From Asticcacaulis sp. YBE204 (GTDB taxonomy: Bacteria; Pseudomonadota; Alphaproteobacteria; Caulobacterales; Caulobacteraceae): DNA of 64,000 nt. The notes beneath the pieces are model-generated. The model made no database searches. It was not told the origin of the DNA and was given only the letters and a program-made list of their open reading frames with translations. Of the stretch, positions 8,890-17,664 are shown piece by piece. Location: the NCBI RefSeq assembly GCF_000495855.1, contig NZ_AWGF01000014.1, positions 86,047-150,046 of the forward strand. Direction: 5' to 3'. How positions within the stretch are numbered: position 1 is the first letter of the stretch; each line of letters starts with the position of its first letter. Position numbers and translations under genes: made by a program.

Positions 8890-9729
8890 ATGGTTGACTG
8901 GCAGGGCGGACGGCGCGGCGGGGTCGAAGATCGTCGCGGCCAAGGTAGTGGAATGGGGGCGGGTGTGGCTTTGGGCGGCGGCGGTATCGGCGCGGTGGTC
9001 ATCGCCCTGATCGGCTATTTCGTCTTCGGCATCGACCCTCAGGTTCTGTTGAGCCAGACAGGCCAGACCGGGACGCAAAGTTCCGTGGCCGTCGGTGGTT
9101 GCCCCGAAGGCGACAAGGCCTGCGATTTTGCCGACGTGATTCACACCTCGGCCAACGACGTGTGGGGCGGCCTGATTCAGGGATATCAGCCTTCGACCAT
9201 CGTCCTCTATACGCAGGGCACCCAGACCGGTTGCGGCATGGGACAATCGGCGATGGGGCCGTTCTATTGTCCGGCTGATCAGCGCGTCTATCTCGACCTC
9301 GACTTCGCCCATACGCTGGAGCGCGATCTGGGGGCGTCGGGCGACTTCGCCCTGGCCTATGTCATCGGCCACGAGGTCGGCCACCACGTCCAGAACGTCA
9401 CCGGCGTGTCGGACAAGGTGCAGAACGCCCGCCGGGCTCTGGGCGAGAGCGAGTCCAACGCCTTGTCGGTGAAGCTGGAGCTTCAGGCCGATTGTTATGC
9501 CGGCGTGTGGGCCAAACGCTCGGACGCGCAGAATCACTGGCTGCAATCGGGCGATCTGGAGGAAGCCATCACGGCGGCTTCGGCGGTCGGCGACGACACG
9601 CTGCAAAAGCGCTCCGGTGGTCAGGTCATGCCCGACAGCTTCACCCACGGCACGTCGAAGGAACGCATGTTCTGGTTCAATGCGGGGTATTCATCCGGCG
9701 ATCCGAATGCGTGCAACACGTTCAATTAA
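8890..9729 (+). CDS. YpfJ-type neutral zinc metallopeptidase
   Basis: A 279-residue membrane-anchored protein of the YpfJ/KPN_02809 family. The N-terminus has the family signature (DWQGGRRGGVEDRRGQG) and a Gly-rich transmembrane segment at about 24-47. The rest should be extracytoplasmic, and Cys 71, 78, 115 and 127 may form disulfides. The zincin motif is GHEVGHH with ligands H161 and H165 and catalytic E162; a downstream Glu in LELQADCYAG is a plausible third ligand. The substrate is unknown. It is a single gene, divergent from the efflux operon. Confidence 0.9.
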   Translation: MVDWQGGRRGGVEDRRGQGSGMGAGVALGGGGIGAVVIALIGYFVFGIDPQVLLSQTGQTGTQSSVAVGGCPEGDKACDFADVIHTSANDVWGGLIQGYQPSTIVLYTQGTQTGCGMGQSAMGPFYCPADQRVYLDLDFAHTLERDLGASGDFALAYVIGHEVGHHVQNVTGVSDKVQNARRALGESESNALSVKLELQADCYAGVWAKRSDAQNHWLQSGDLEEAITAASAVGDDTLQKRSGGQVMPDSFTHGTSKERMFWFNAGYSSGDPNACNTFN

Positions 9730-9732
9730 CGC

Positions 9733-9759
9733 CCTCCTCCCTACGCAGTGGGGGAGGAG
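9733..9759. repeat. REP-like palindrome
   Basis: The imperfect palindrome CTCCTCCCTACGCAGTGGGG, extended by GAGGAG, lies between two convergent genes. The same core recurs twice at 30547-30719. It may also act as a weak terminator. Confidence 0.75.
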
Positions 9760-9764
9760 AGAGA

Positions 9765-11144
9765 TTACTCCGGTCGTTCCAGGGCACTCAGCGCCGCCTG
9801 CGCCTGAGGCGACGAGGTCAGAGTAAGACCCTCTGCGACCGTCTTGGCCGCCGCGCCCGCTCCGCGCGGGCTCATCATCGCCGCCGTCTTGATCGAAGCA
9901 TGGGTCACCCCGGCCAGACGCGCCACGGCCATCTGACGATAGCTGTCGAAGCCCTGCACCATGCACGCTCCTGCCGAGGCCTTTGCCGCGACGGACAATT
10001 GTGTCAGATACTCCTGCAAGGCGTCGTCGTCGCGCCGGACGCCGTCGTGCTCGATGCAGATACCCGACAGGCCGCACTTGTTCAGCGCCGCGATAACCTT
10101 GCGATCTGCCGAAACATGGCCCACCACCGTCATGCAGAACGGCTTGATCATCGAGACGATTTCCAGCACCCGATGCGGCGGCACACCGTCGAGCCCGCGG
10201 ATCTCGAACAATACTTTCAACCCCATTTCGGCGGCAGCTTTCGCCACGTCGTGGGTGATCTTCTGACGCGCGCGCTGCGAGGCGAAGGTCGAGAACGCCG
10301 CCGGCACGACCATCAGCATCTTGCGCTGTTCGGGTTCGCGCATCCTGAGGATTTTCAGGCCCTGCTCGATATTGGTCAGGTCGATCTGCTCGCGCAGACC
10401 CCAGTCCATCGCCGCCAGCGCCTTACGGTCCAGAAGCGCGTTGTCGATGGCTTCCATGACCATCGGTTCCAGGCGGTGGCCGATCATCACCATCTTCTTC
10501 ATCTCGAACAAAGGTTCGTTGGACGAAGCCACGCGCAGGGTGCGGTTGGCGTGGGTCACCGTCGCCGCCACGATGACCGGGCGCTGAATATTGGTCATCT
10601 GAGGCGCCATGCCGGGGCCGCGCACGGCCTCGCCGGTCGTCTCGCCGGTAATGGGCTTCAGTTTCGCCGCCTCGGCTTCGGGGCGATCGAACCAGGTTTT
10701 CAGGTCGATGGGTCGCAGCATGAAACGGTCGACGTCCTCGACCCGCACCTCGAACAGAGGCGTCTCCAGATGCGAGACGTCGCCGACGAAGAAATTCCCC
10801 AGTTCGCGCCACATCTCGGTAACCGCCAGCGCCCCGCGCCGCGATCCCACATCCGGGATGATGGCCAGCCAGGCGTCGTCATTGATCCTCAGACACCAGT
10901 TGGGTTCCTGAAAGCGACGCTCGAAGCCGGTTTTCAGGTGCTCGAAGACCAGTTCGCTCTTGACGTCCCACTTCGCCCCCAGCCGCACGATCAGGGCATC
11001 GAGCTTGAGCAGAAAGGCGTTGCCATTGGCGTCGGCATGGGTTTCGCGCAGGCGCTCGACGATCGTCACCGCGTCTTCGCGTTCGATCACCAGCCGTTCT
11101 TCGGCCGGGGCATTCGGTCGGCTTTCCGGGGACACTGCGGACAT
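9765..11144 (-). CDS. conserved hypothetical protein, possibly a degenerate EAL-like domain
   Basis: A 459-residue soluble protein without signal peptide or membrane segment. I do not recognise it firmly. The C-terminal half resembles an EAL-domain barrel: a helix/strand series, then VLFEIRGLDGVPP, a VVGHVSAD strand, GLSGICIEHDG and a final AGACMVQGFDS that sits where EAL proteins have their QGY/F segment. The EAL, DDFGTG and other metal-binding motifs are absent, so phosphodiesterase activity would not be expected. The first 180 residues have no family I can name. It stands alone, convergent with the ypfJ-like gene. Confidence 0.5.
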   Translation of the reverse strand: MSAVSPESRPNAPAEERLVIEREDAVTIVERLRETHADANGNAFLLKLDALIVRLGAKWDVKSELVFEHLKTGFERRFQEPNWCLRINDDAWLAIIPDVGSRRGALAVTEMWRELGNFFVGDVSHLETPLFEVRVEDVDRFMLRPIDLKTWFDRPEAEAAKLKPITGETTGEAVRGPGMAPQMTNIQRPVIVAATVTHANRTLRVASSNEPLFEMKKMVMIGHRLEPMVMEAIDNALLDRKALAAMDWGLREQIDLTNIEQGLKILRMREPEQRKMLMVVPAAFSTFASQRARQKITHDVAKAAAEMGLKVLFEIRGLDGVPPHRVLEIVSMIKPFCMTVVGHVSADRKVIAALNKCGLSGICIEHDGVRRDDDALQEYLTQLSVAAKASAGACMVQGFDSYRQMAVARLAGVTHASIKTAAMMSPRGAGAAAKTVAEGLTLTSSPQAQAALSALERPE

Positions 11145-11387
11145 GGTTGGCCCTAAGCTTGATACAGGTGTGTATCAACCTAGGCACGCACTGTTGAAAC
11201 AAGATTAACAGACGCGTCAAAAAGACGCGGCAAGGGCCATCTATATTATAAAATATTCAAAACCTTGCCATCGGGTCTCTGTCGCATTTGTGATCACGCC
11301 AGACCCTGTTAATCTTAAGCAAGTGTTCACCCTAAGCCGCAAGACTTTGTAAACTCTGTTGCGAATCACGTCACCGGATCGTCTGCC

Positions 11388-12437
11388 TTGCTGTCACGCC
11401 GCCCCACCCCCGCCCTGTCAGCCGCCGTTTCGGCGAAGGTGGAGGTGCGCGCGCCGGAGGTGGTACGCCCCAGCACGCTTCAGCCCCTGACCCAGGTGCG
11501 CACGCTTCTGCGCCTGATGCAGCTGAACGTCGCCGCCCGACAGATGGTCCGGGACGAAGGTCAGGCGGCTGCGCCGGAGGCGAGGCATCTGGCGGTGCGG
11601 TTGGGCGAATTGATCGTCGCCCTGCCCCCGGCGGATCAGGTTCCGATCCTGACCGAACTGTCGCGTGCCGACTGGGCCGATCCCGTGCTGATCGCCGCCC
11701 TGTGTCGCCTGCCGGTCGATGTCAGCGCCGGTTTGATCCTGCACACGCCGGTGCTGGGTGCCGAGGCCCTGAACGCCCTGATTACCGAAGGCATTGAAGA
11801 CAAGGTCATTCTGGTTGCCCGCCGCCGTATGCTGATGCCTGAAGTTATCGACACCCTGATCGGCCTGAATGCCGCAGCGGTCGGCCTCGCTCTGCTCAAC
11901 AATCGCGACGCCGACCTGTCCGAGCATCATCTGGATCGCCTGTGCCACGCGGCGCGCGACCGGATCGCACTGAGGGCCGCGCTGGTGCGGCATCCCGCCC
12001 TGCCCCGTCGGCTGGCGGCCGTCCTGCTCGGTTTCACTGGCCCGCGCCTGCGCGACGAACTGAACGCGCGGTTCGCCGAACTCTATGCGATCGATTTCCA
12101 CGCCCCTCCCCCGATGGATAAGGGCCAGACCCTGCATCGTCTGCAACAGGGCGATTTCGGCGGCTTCTGCGCCGGGCTGGCACGAGCGACAGGCTTCGAC
12201 ATCGCCGTTATCCGCCGGGCACTCGATGACGCCTCCGCCGTGCCGCTGACCCTGATGCTGGTGCTGGCGGGCATCGACCGCGCGGCCTATCCGGCCGTGC
12301 TGACGCGACTTCAGGCCGTCAATGAGGGCAAGCCGCACAGCATGACCGCTCACGCGCCTTTCGTCCGCAGCATCTTCGACCTGAGCCGCAACGAAGCCCG
12401 CGCCCGACTAACGGCCATTTTAGCCGTTCCGGCCTGA
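11388..12437 (+). CDS. DUF2336-like helical-repeat protein
   Basis: A 349-residue, almost all-helical soluble protein. The stretch ILHTPVLGAEALNALI through to NNRDADLSEHHL follows the DUF2336 pattern (alternating short helices, an R-x-x-L block, then a conserved N before the next helix). The farthest upstream start is TTG at 11388; the next in-frame ATG lies inside the conserved part, so the start is uncertain. The family is common in Caulobacter and other Alphaproteobacteria and has no established biochemical role. A second DUF2336 protein is encoded 1.5 kb away. Confidence 0.55.
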   Translation: MLSRRPTPALSAAVSAKVEVRAPEVVRPSTLQPLTQVRTLLRLMQLNVAARQMVRDEGQAAAPEARHLAVRLGELIVALPPADQVPILTELSRADWADPVLIAALCRLPVDVSAGLILHTPVLGAEALNALITEGIEDKVILVARRRMLMPEVIDTLIGLNAAAVGLALLNNRDADLSEHHLDRLCHAARDRIALRAALVRHPALPRRLAAVLLGFTGPRLRDELNARFAELYAIDFHAPPPMDKGQTLHRLQQGDFGGFCAGLARATGFDIAVIRRALDDASAVPLTLMLVLAGIDRAAYPAVLTRLQAVNEGKPHSMTAHAPFVRSIFDLSRNEARARLTAILAVPA

Positions 12438-12483
12438 ACCGTTTTAGGGTAAGAGCGATGTCCCTTTATTACGCGGGCACCTC

Positions 12484-13242
12484 ATGTCGCTGAAACTCGC
12501 CTTTGTCGCCTCCGAACGCCCCGAAGCCCTCGCGGCCTGCGCCTCGCTGCGCGCCCGCTACGGTCAGGCGGACAGCCCGGACGTCGTGGTGGCGCTGGGC
12601 GGCGACGGCTGGCTGCTGGAAACCGTACACGCCTATTTCCGCGACGGCCTGCCGATCTTCGGCATGAATCGCGGCTCGGTCGGCTTCCTGCTCAACCATT
12701 ATGAGGAAGACGGCCTGATCGAGCGTATCGAGAACGCCGAGCGCACCCTGATCAGCCCCCTGCACATGCGCGCCACCACCGGCGACGGCGAAGTTCACGA
12801 AGCCCTGGCCTTCAATGAGGTATCGCTGTTGCGTCAGACGCATCAAAGCGCCAAGCTGCGCATTCTGATCGACGGCACCGAGCGACTGGAGGAACTGATC
12901 TGCGACGGCGCCATGCTGGCGACGCCCGCCGGCTCGACCGCCTATAACCTGTCGGCGCACGGCCCGATCATCCCCCTGACCGCTCAGGCCCTCGCCTTGA
13001 CGCCGATCAGCGCCTTCCGGCCCCGGCGCTGGCGTGGTGCCATCCTGCCGCACACCGCCGAAGTGCGCTTCGAGGTGCTGGAGTTCGACAAACGCCCGGT
13101 CGCGGCTTCCGCCGACACCTTCGAAGTGCGCCATATCCGCTCAGTAGAAGTCTCGGAAGCCCCGGATTTGTCGGCGACCATCCTGTTCGACGCCGGCAAC
13201 GGCTACGACGAACGCGTCATGGCCGAGCAGTTCACGTCTTAA
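12484..13242 (+). CDS. nadK: NAD kinase
   Basis: Phosphorylates NAD to NADP with ATP or polyphosphate. At 252 residues it is of the compact alphaproteobacterial type. The diagnostic GGDG is at 39-42 ([14 protein letters not shown]), and the second conserved stretch [20 protein letters not shown] lies near residue 143. It follows the DUF2336-like gene by 46 bp and may share its transcript. Confidence 0.96.
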   Translation: MSLKLAFVASERPEALAACASLRARYGQADSPDVVVALGGDGWLLETVHAYFRDGLPIFGMNRGSVGFLLNHYEEDGLIERIENAERTLISPLHMRATTGDGEVHEALAFNEVSLLRQTHQSAKLRILIDGTERLEELICDGAMLATPAGSTAYNLSAHGPIIPLTAQALALTPISAFRPRRWRGAILPHTAEVRFEVLEFDKRPVAASADTFEVRHIRSVEVSEAPDLSATILFDAGNGYDERVMAEQFTS

Positions 13243-13347
13243 ATTGGCGCGGACCTGATTTTTACGCGCTTATTAGGGCTTCTTAAATCCGTTGCGGTTA
13301 ATGTCTGCGGTTAACACCCTGACCAAAACCGCAGGAATTTTGAGCGC

Positions 13348-13836
13348 ATGTCCGAAAAAGCCCAGATCATCCAAATCCCCAACACCTTGCGCGCCAAGGT
13401 GGGCGGCAAGCTGGGGGCGCTGGATCAGGCCGCCATCGCCAAGGCCGAGGAAGCCCTGACGTCTCTGTCCGATCAGTTCGAAAGCTGGCTGGAAGAAGAA
13501 GTCACCAAGCTTGAGGCCGCGCAGGAAAACATTCGCAAGGACGGCTTCACGACCCAGACCGCCGAGGCGCTCTATTTCCGCTGCCACGACCTCAAGGGGC
13601 TCGGCACGACCTACGGCTACCCGCTGATCACGCGTATCGCCGGGTCGATCTGCAAGATGCTGGACGACGAAGACATCCGTATGCAGTCGCCCAAGATGCT
13701 GATCGACGCCCATATCGACGCCATCCGCGCCGTCGTCCGCGGCCGCATTAAGGAAGACACCCATCCGGTCGGCAAGACGCTCGCCGAAACGCTGGAAGCG
13801 CGGGTGCTGGAGCATCTGGACAAGATCAAGGTCTGA
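13348..13836 (+). CDS. histidine phosphotransfer (Hpt) domain protein
   Basis: A 162-residue, helical, cytoplasmic protein whose core FRCHDLKGLGTTYGYP places the phosphorylatable His at residue 80 with the usual Lys and Gly after it. Hpt proteins relay phosphate between hybrid kinases and response regulators. No intact kinase or regulator is adjacent: the nearest kinase-like gene (15252-17048) has lost its phospho-sites. It shares a terminator with the convergent DUF2336 gene. Partners are unknown. Confidence 0.85.
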   Translation: MSEKAQIIQIPNTLRAKVGGKLGALDQAAIAKAEEALTSLSDQFESWLEEEVTKLEAAQENIRKDGFTTQTAEALYFRCHDLKGLGTTYGYPLITRIAGSICKMLDDEDIRMQSPKMLIDAHIDAIRAVVRGRIKEDTHPVGKTLAETLEARVLEHLDKIKV

Positions 13837-13854
13837 TCGCAAGTCATTGAAAAC

Positions 13855-13887
13855 AAAAGGCCCGGAGAGCGATCTCCGGGCCTTTAT
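13855..13887. terminator. bidirectional terminator between hpt gene and DUF2336 gene
   Basis: The perfect stem AAAGGCCCGGAGA / TCTCCGGGCCTTT is flanked by an A-run on the left and T-rich DNA on the right, between converging genes. Confidence 0.9.
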
Positions 13888-13898
13888 CTATTTGGCTG

Positions 13899-15068
13899 TT
13901 AAGCTGCTGCCTTTTGCGTCAGGCCTTTTTCCGCCGTCGCCTTTTCCCAGCGCTGGCCCTTGGAGTCGCGGTCCAGACGTTCATAGAGATAGACGAGATC
14001 CTCGCGCGGCGCGAACGGCACCTGCGTCAGGAAGCGCTCGATCAGGCGTTCCTGAAAATGCACGGGATCGAGGTCCGACTGCTCGCTGGCCAGCGAATGA
14101 TAGGTGTCCACCGCAATACGGAAGGTCTGGAACATGCGCGCCGGAAGCCCGGCCCGGTCGTAGATGGCGCGCAGACCCAGTTGTCCGGCGTCGTGGACCA
14201 TCAGCCAGGTGCGGTCGTGCGGTACGCCCGACAACTCGGCCAGAGCGTGCTCGAAGAAGCCCATATGCCCGCGCGCCAGCGCCCGCAGCATCAGGGACGG
14301 CGTCATGCGGCCTGAGGTCACCAGATGCTTGGCAAGGCCCGCCGGATCGCGGCTGGCACCCGTCTGATCGGCCATGTCGAGCGTGGCGCGCTCCAGCGTG
14401 GCGTCGGCGACCTTGATCGCGGTTTCGGGCAGGATGGCGTGCCGCGTCATCAGTTGATCGCGTAAATTCTGACTGACCATGTGGATCAGGCGCTCGGTCA
14501 CCACCACCGGCAGGGCCTTGCGGTTGACCAGCGTGTTGTGGACGACTTCGGACGCACCGAAGCGGTCGAGCACCTGCGTCATCCCGGTCTCGGAAAATCG
14601 CGCATTGTCGTTGGCGCAGGCAATCACGATGGCCTCTTCGACGGCGCAGTCGGCCAGAGCCGTCGTCACCATTTCGGCCAGAGTGTCGCGCTTGGCGATG
14701 GCCACCTGACGGACAGGCCCGCCCGACCGGACGATCTCGCTCAGGTCGTCGTCGGAAAAGGCCGGCGAATGCGACAGGACCGGCACGGCGACCGTATGAA
14801 CGTCCTGTGCCAGCTTCATCGCTACGTCGTGCGGCAAAAGGCCGGAGGTGCGCAGCGTCACCGACAGGGCGCGACGCACCAGCTCGGCGGCATCTTCGGA
14901 CAGAAGGCGGATGATTTCCTGCGCTGCGGCGCGTTCGACCTCGCTCAGATCGCTGCGTTCCATCAGGCGGCAAACCTTGTGCGTGGCGACGGCGCGATCG
15001 TCGGCATTGTCGCTTTTGACGAGGCGTTCGATATCCTGCTCGGACAGAAAGGTACGTGAGGCGAACAT
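13899..15068 (-). CDS. DUF2336 domain protein
   Basis: A 389-residue, all-helical cytoplasmic protein. The arrangement of RRALSVTLRTSGLLPHDVAM, then VPVLSHSPAFSDDDLSEIV and VAIAKRDTLAEMV, is typical of DUF2336. ATG at 15068 is preceded by AAGGAA at good spacing; the reading frame continues 63 bases further upstream but those residues do not look conserved. The C-terminus (from about 340) is charged. Function unknown. Divergent from the pseudo-kinase gene with a 183-bp AT-richer gap, so the two may be co-regulated. Confidence 0.8.
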   Translation of the reverse strand: MFASRTFLSEQDIERLVKSDNADDRAVATHKVCRLMERSDLSEVERAAAQEIIRLLSEDAAELVRRALSVTLRTSGLLPHDVAMKLAQDVHTVAVPVLSHSPAFSDDDLSEIVRSGGPVRQVAIAKRDTLAEMVTTALADCAVEEAIVIACANDNARFSETGMTQVLDRFGASEVVHNTLVNRKALPVVVTERLIHMVSQNLRDQLMTRHAILPETAIKVADATLERATLDMADQTGASRDPAGLAKHLVTSGRMTPSLMLRALARGHMGFFEHALAELSGVPHDRTWLMVHDAGQLGLRAIYDRAGLPARMFQTFRIAVDTYHSLASEQSDLDPVHFQERLIERFLTQVPFAPREDLVYLYERLDRDSKGQRWEKATAEKGLTQKAAA

Positions 15069-15251
15069 GCGGAAATTCCTTCGTTCCGAATCCCTTGTGG
15101 GACTACGGCTGGACCAGATTTTCCGCCTCAATTCCTAACGAAACCTTACCGCGCTGCGCCGCTTCACGCGGCTGTGTGCAAATTTGTTAATTTTCGCGCT
15201 AAATTTGCAATCGGTAACGCTCGCGCAAGGTCTTGCTGATAGGATTACCCC

Positions 15252-17048
15252 ATGTTCCCGCATCCTTCCCGCATCCCCGCCCCGACCTTTTCAGAACCGG
15301 CCCCCCCCGACCTGACCGATCCGCAGATCGTCCTGGATTACGGCCTCAGGGCGCAGGTGCGCCTGCTGCCCTATGCGCTGGGCTTTTTCGGCATCGGCCT
15401 GCCGGTCTATGTCTGGGCGGCGCAGTTCTTCCTCAGCGGCTGGCAGATCGGGCTCAACCTCCTGCTGTTCGTCTGCGTCTGGGCGGCGTTTTTCCTCATC
15501 AAGCCTGCGCTGAAAGGCACCGACCGCCCGACGCGGCGCGACCTTCGGGTGCGCACCCGTCGGCAGTGGCTGTGCGGCGGCCTGTGGGCCATCAGCCTGC
15601 TCAGCCTGTCGCTGACCGCCCTGACCGGCGGCGATCAGGCCCATATTTTCGTCCTGATCTGCGCCGGTGCCGCGGTCGGCATCATCTTCTTCAGCGCGCC
15701 GGTCCTGCTCTACCTGCTGACTCTGGCGCCCCTGGCCATGATCGGGCCCATCATCGCCCTGCACCTGATGCCGGAACAGACCGAACTGGCCAATCTGGTC
15801 AGCGCGGCCCTGGCCTTGGCCCTGGCGTTCGGTCTGATCCTCAATCGTCACCTTCAGGAACATTACCGCCTTGAATTCAATCAGTTGCGACTGGTGCAGG
15901 ACCGCGAAGCGGCCCTGTCGGCGCGCGATGCCCTGACCCACAGCCAGATGGCCCTGATGCAGACCCTGTCGCGCGAAGTGACCACCGGTCTGCGCGGACT
16001 GGAACAGAATTTGTCGCAGGGCCTGACGCTCCTCAGCCGCGCCCCGGCCCCGCGCCACTATGTCGAAAACGCCCGGGTGGGCGTCGAACACCTGCTCGGC
16101 CTGATCACCACCACGCTCGACGACGATACGGCGCGATCGGGCCAGATGACGGTCGTCACCGGCCCCCTCGATCTCGACGGCCTCGTCCGCGAGATCGCCG
16201 ACGGCTTCCGTCAGATGGCGCAATTAAAAGGCCTCGAACTGACGGTTTCGGGTGCCTTGCCCACGCAAGGTGCCGCCATCGGCGACGCCGCGCGCGTCGA
16301 GCAAATCCTGTCGCACCTGCTGTCGAATGCCATCCAGTACACGCCCAAGGGCAAGGTCGAGGTGAAGCTTCTGCCGCCGTCAGGCAACCATGTCCGGCTG
16401 GAAATCGTCGATTCCGGCCCCGGCCTCGACGCCGACGAACTGATCCGGGCCTTCGCGCCGCACGAACGCATCGCCCGCACCTCGGCCGGTCATTCCGGCG
16501 CCGGTCTGGGGCTCAACCTGTCGAAGACCCTCGCTGAACTGATGGGCGGCGATATCGATGCCCAAAGCACCCCCGATGTCGGCTCGAAGTTCTGGCTCGA
16601 TCTGCCGTTCGATGCGAACATCGCCGTCCCGCGTCCGGCCGTCGAAGCACCGGCAGCGGTCGTCGCCGATACGACGGGACTGCGCGTCCTATTGCTGTCC
16701 AACGATTCCCTGCGCTCGGCGCAACTGCGCGACACGCTGGAAACGATGGGCCACAAATGTCTGACCGCCACGACGCGCCATCGCGCCCTGTCGCTGGCCG
16801 CCAAGGGCGAGGTCGATGCCTTGCTGGTGGCGACCGGCGTATTCGAAGACCTGAGCGACGACGGCAACCGCACGGCCTTGTCGGCGTGGCTGGAGCGTCT
16901 GCGCTCGACGCAATCGCATGAGGCGCTGAACGTTCTTGCTCTGCTGCCGGACGGTCATCAGGCCGAAACCCTGAATGAACTGGGCATCAAACCGCTGCTG
17001 ATGCCGCAGTCCGAGGACGCCCTGCGCCGCGCCCTTATGCCGGTCTGA
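15252..17048 (+). CDS. membrane hybrid histidine kinase homologue with both phospho-sites lost
   Basis: A 598-residue protein with six or so membrane segments at about 38-60, 66-84, 108-125, 131-146, 149-170 and 182-198, then a short coiled coil. The dimerisation helix reads MQTLSREVTTGLRGLEQ: the position of the phospho-accepting His in SHELRTPL is R241. The ATP-binding domain is intact in outline, with HLLSNAIQYT (N box, about 355), DSGPGL (G1) and GAGLGL (G2). The C-terminal receiver-like domain (477-597) has VDALLVATGVFED where the acceptor Asp should be, so it too is degenerate. It could be a scaffold, an allosteric regulator or an ATP-binding sensor, in the manner of atypical kinases such as DivL. 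It ends 14 bp inside the convergent HD gene. Confidence 0.85.
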   Translation: MFPHPSRIPAPTFSEPAPPDLTDPQIVLDYGLRAQVRLLPYALGFFGIGLPVYVWAAQFFLSGWQIGLNLLLFVCVWAAFFLIKPALKGTDRPTRRDLRVRTRRQWLCGGLWAISLLSLSLTALTGGDQAHIFVLICAGAAVGIIFFSAPVLLYLLTLAPLAMIGPIIALHLMPEQTELANLVSAALALALAFGLILNRHLQEHYRLEFNQLRLVQDREAALSARDALTHSQMALMQTLSREVTTGLRGLEQNLSQGLTLLSRAPAPRHYVENARVGVEHLLGLITTTLDDDTARSGQMTVVTGPLDLDGLVREIADGFRQMAQLKGLELTVSGALPTQGAAIGDAARVEQILSHLLSNAIQYTPKGKVEVKLLPPSGNHVRLEIVDSGPGLDADELIRAFAPHERIARTSAGHSGAGLGLNLSKTLAELMGGDIDAQSTPDVGSKFWLDLPFDANIAVPRPAVEAPAAVVADTTGLRVLLLSNDSLRSAQLRDTLETMGHKCLTATTRHRALSLAAKGEVDALLVATGVFEDLSDDGNRTALSAWLERLRSTQSHEALNVLALLPDGHQAETLNELGIKPLLMPQSEDALRRALMPV

Positions 17049-17664
17049 GCGTTTCGGCTTCACGCTTCAGATTGAGACGAGCCTGCGCCTCCCGACTTGC
17101 GAACTCAGGCGTCAGGAAAATACGATCCGCCTGCAATGCAGGTTCGATGAACAGGCTCAGGCGCCCTGCCCGATACGCGTCCGCCCCGTAGACGGGTTCA
17201 TATTCCCGCCGGACGCCTTCGGCATAGGCCGTATAGGCCGCCCACGGCGCACCGAGGATGGCCATGTCGAGATCGAGCAATCTATCGGCATCCGCGTCGC
17301 CCGTCGCCTTGTGCGATTTGGTCGCTTCGATCATGGCCGAAGCGCGATTGAGCGTCATCGCATCGATTTCGGAAAGCCGCGCCCGCATGGCGTCGGCGCT
17401 GCACGCTTCGTTATCGCTGCGCGACGGATCGTAAATGGCATCATGAAATATAATGGCCAACTCGACCGCATCGTGATCGGTCCAATCCGGCAGTCGGACG
17501 AATCCCTCCAGCATGGCTTCGATGTGACTGAGACGATGATAATAGCGATGGGGCTCCGAGTAGCATTCAATCAACCAGTATCGTACCGTTTCGCGGGTAT
17601 CATCCGCCAATCCCAGCCGCTGGGATAATGCCTGCCAGTGCCGGTCGAAGGTCACCCGAACCAC
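17035..17664 (-). CDS. HD-domain predicted metal-dependent phosphohydrolase
   Basis: A 209-residue soluble protein. YYHRLSHIEAML near residue 40 and IIFHDAIYD near residue 75 give the His and His-Asp metal ligands of the HD superfamily (COG4339-like). The conserved start (W..L...L) and RYYHRL block fit this small family, whose substrate is not known. It overlaps the transglycosylase gene upstream by 13 bp, indicating coupled translation. Confidence 0.82.
   Translation of the reverse strand: MVRVTFDRHWQALSQRLGLADDTRETVRYWLIECYSEPHRYYHRLSHIEAMLEGFVRLPDWTDHDAVELAIIFHDAIYDPSRSDNEACSADAMRARLSEIDAMTLNRASAMIEATKSHKATGDADADRLLDLDMAILGAPWAAYTAYAEGVRREYEPVYGADAYRAGRLSLFIEPALQADRIFLTPEFASREAQARLNLKREAETLRPA

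Noticed and set aside
8887..9100. YpfJ-type protein as a phage or secretion component
   Set aside because: The N-terminal signature and HEVGHH motif fit the widespread YpfJ family, and no mobile genes are near.
9492..11156. 554-codon plus-strand open frame
   Set aside because: It starts inside the YpfJ-type gene and runs antisense through the 9765-11144 gene; no recognisable domain.
13280..13330. CtrA box upstream of the hpt gene (several TTAA copies)
   Set aside because: The TTAA spacings are 9 and 11 bases, not the 7 required by TTAA-N7-TTAA.
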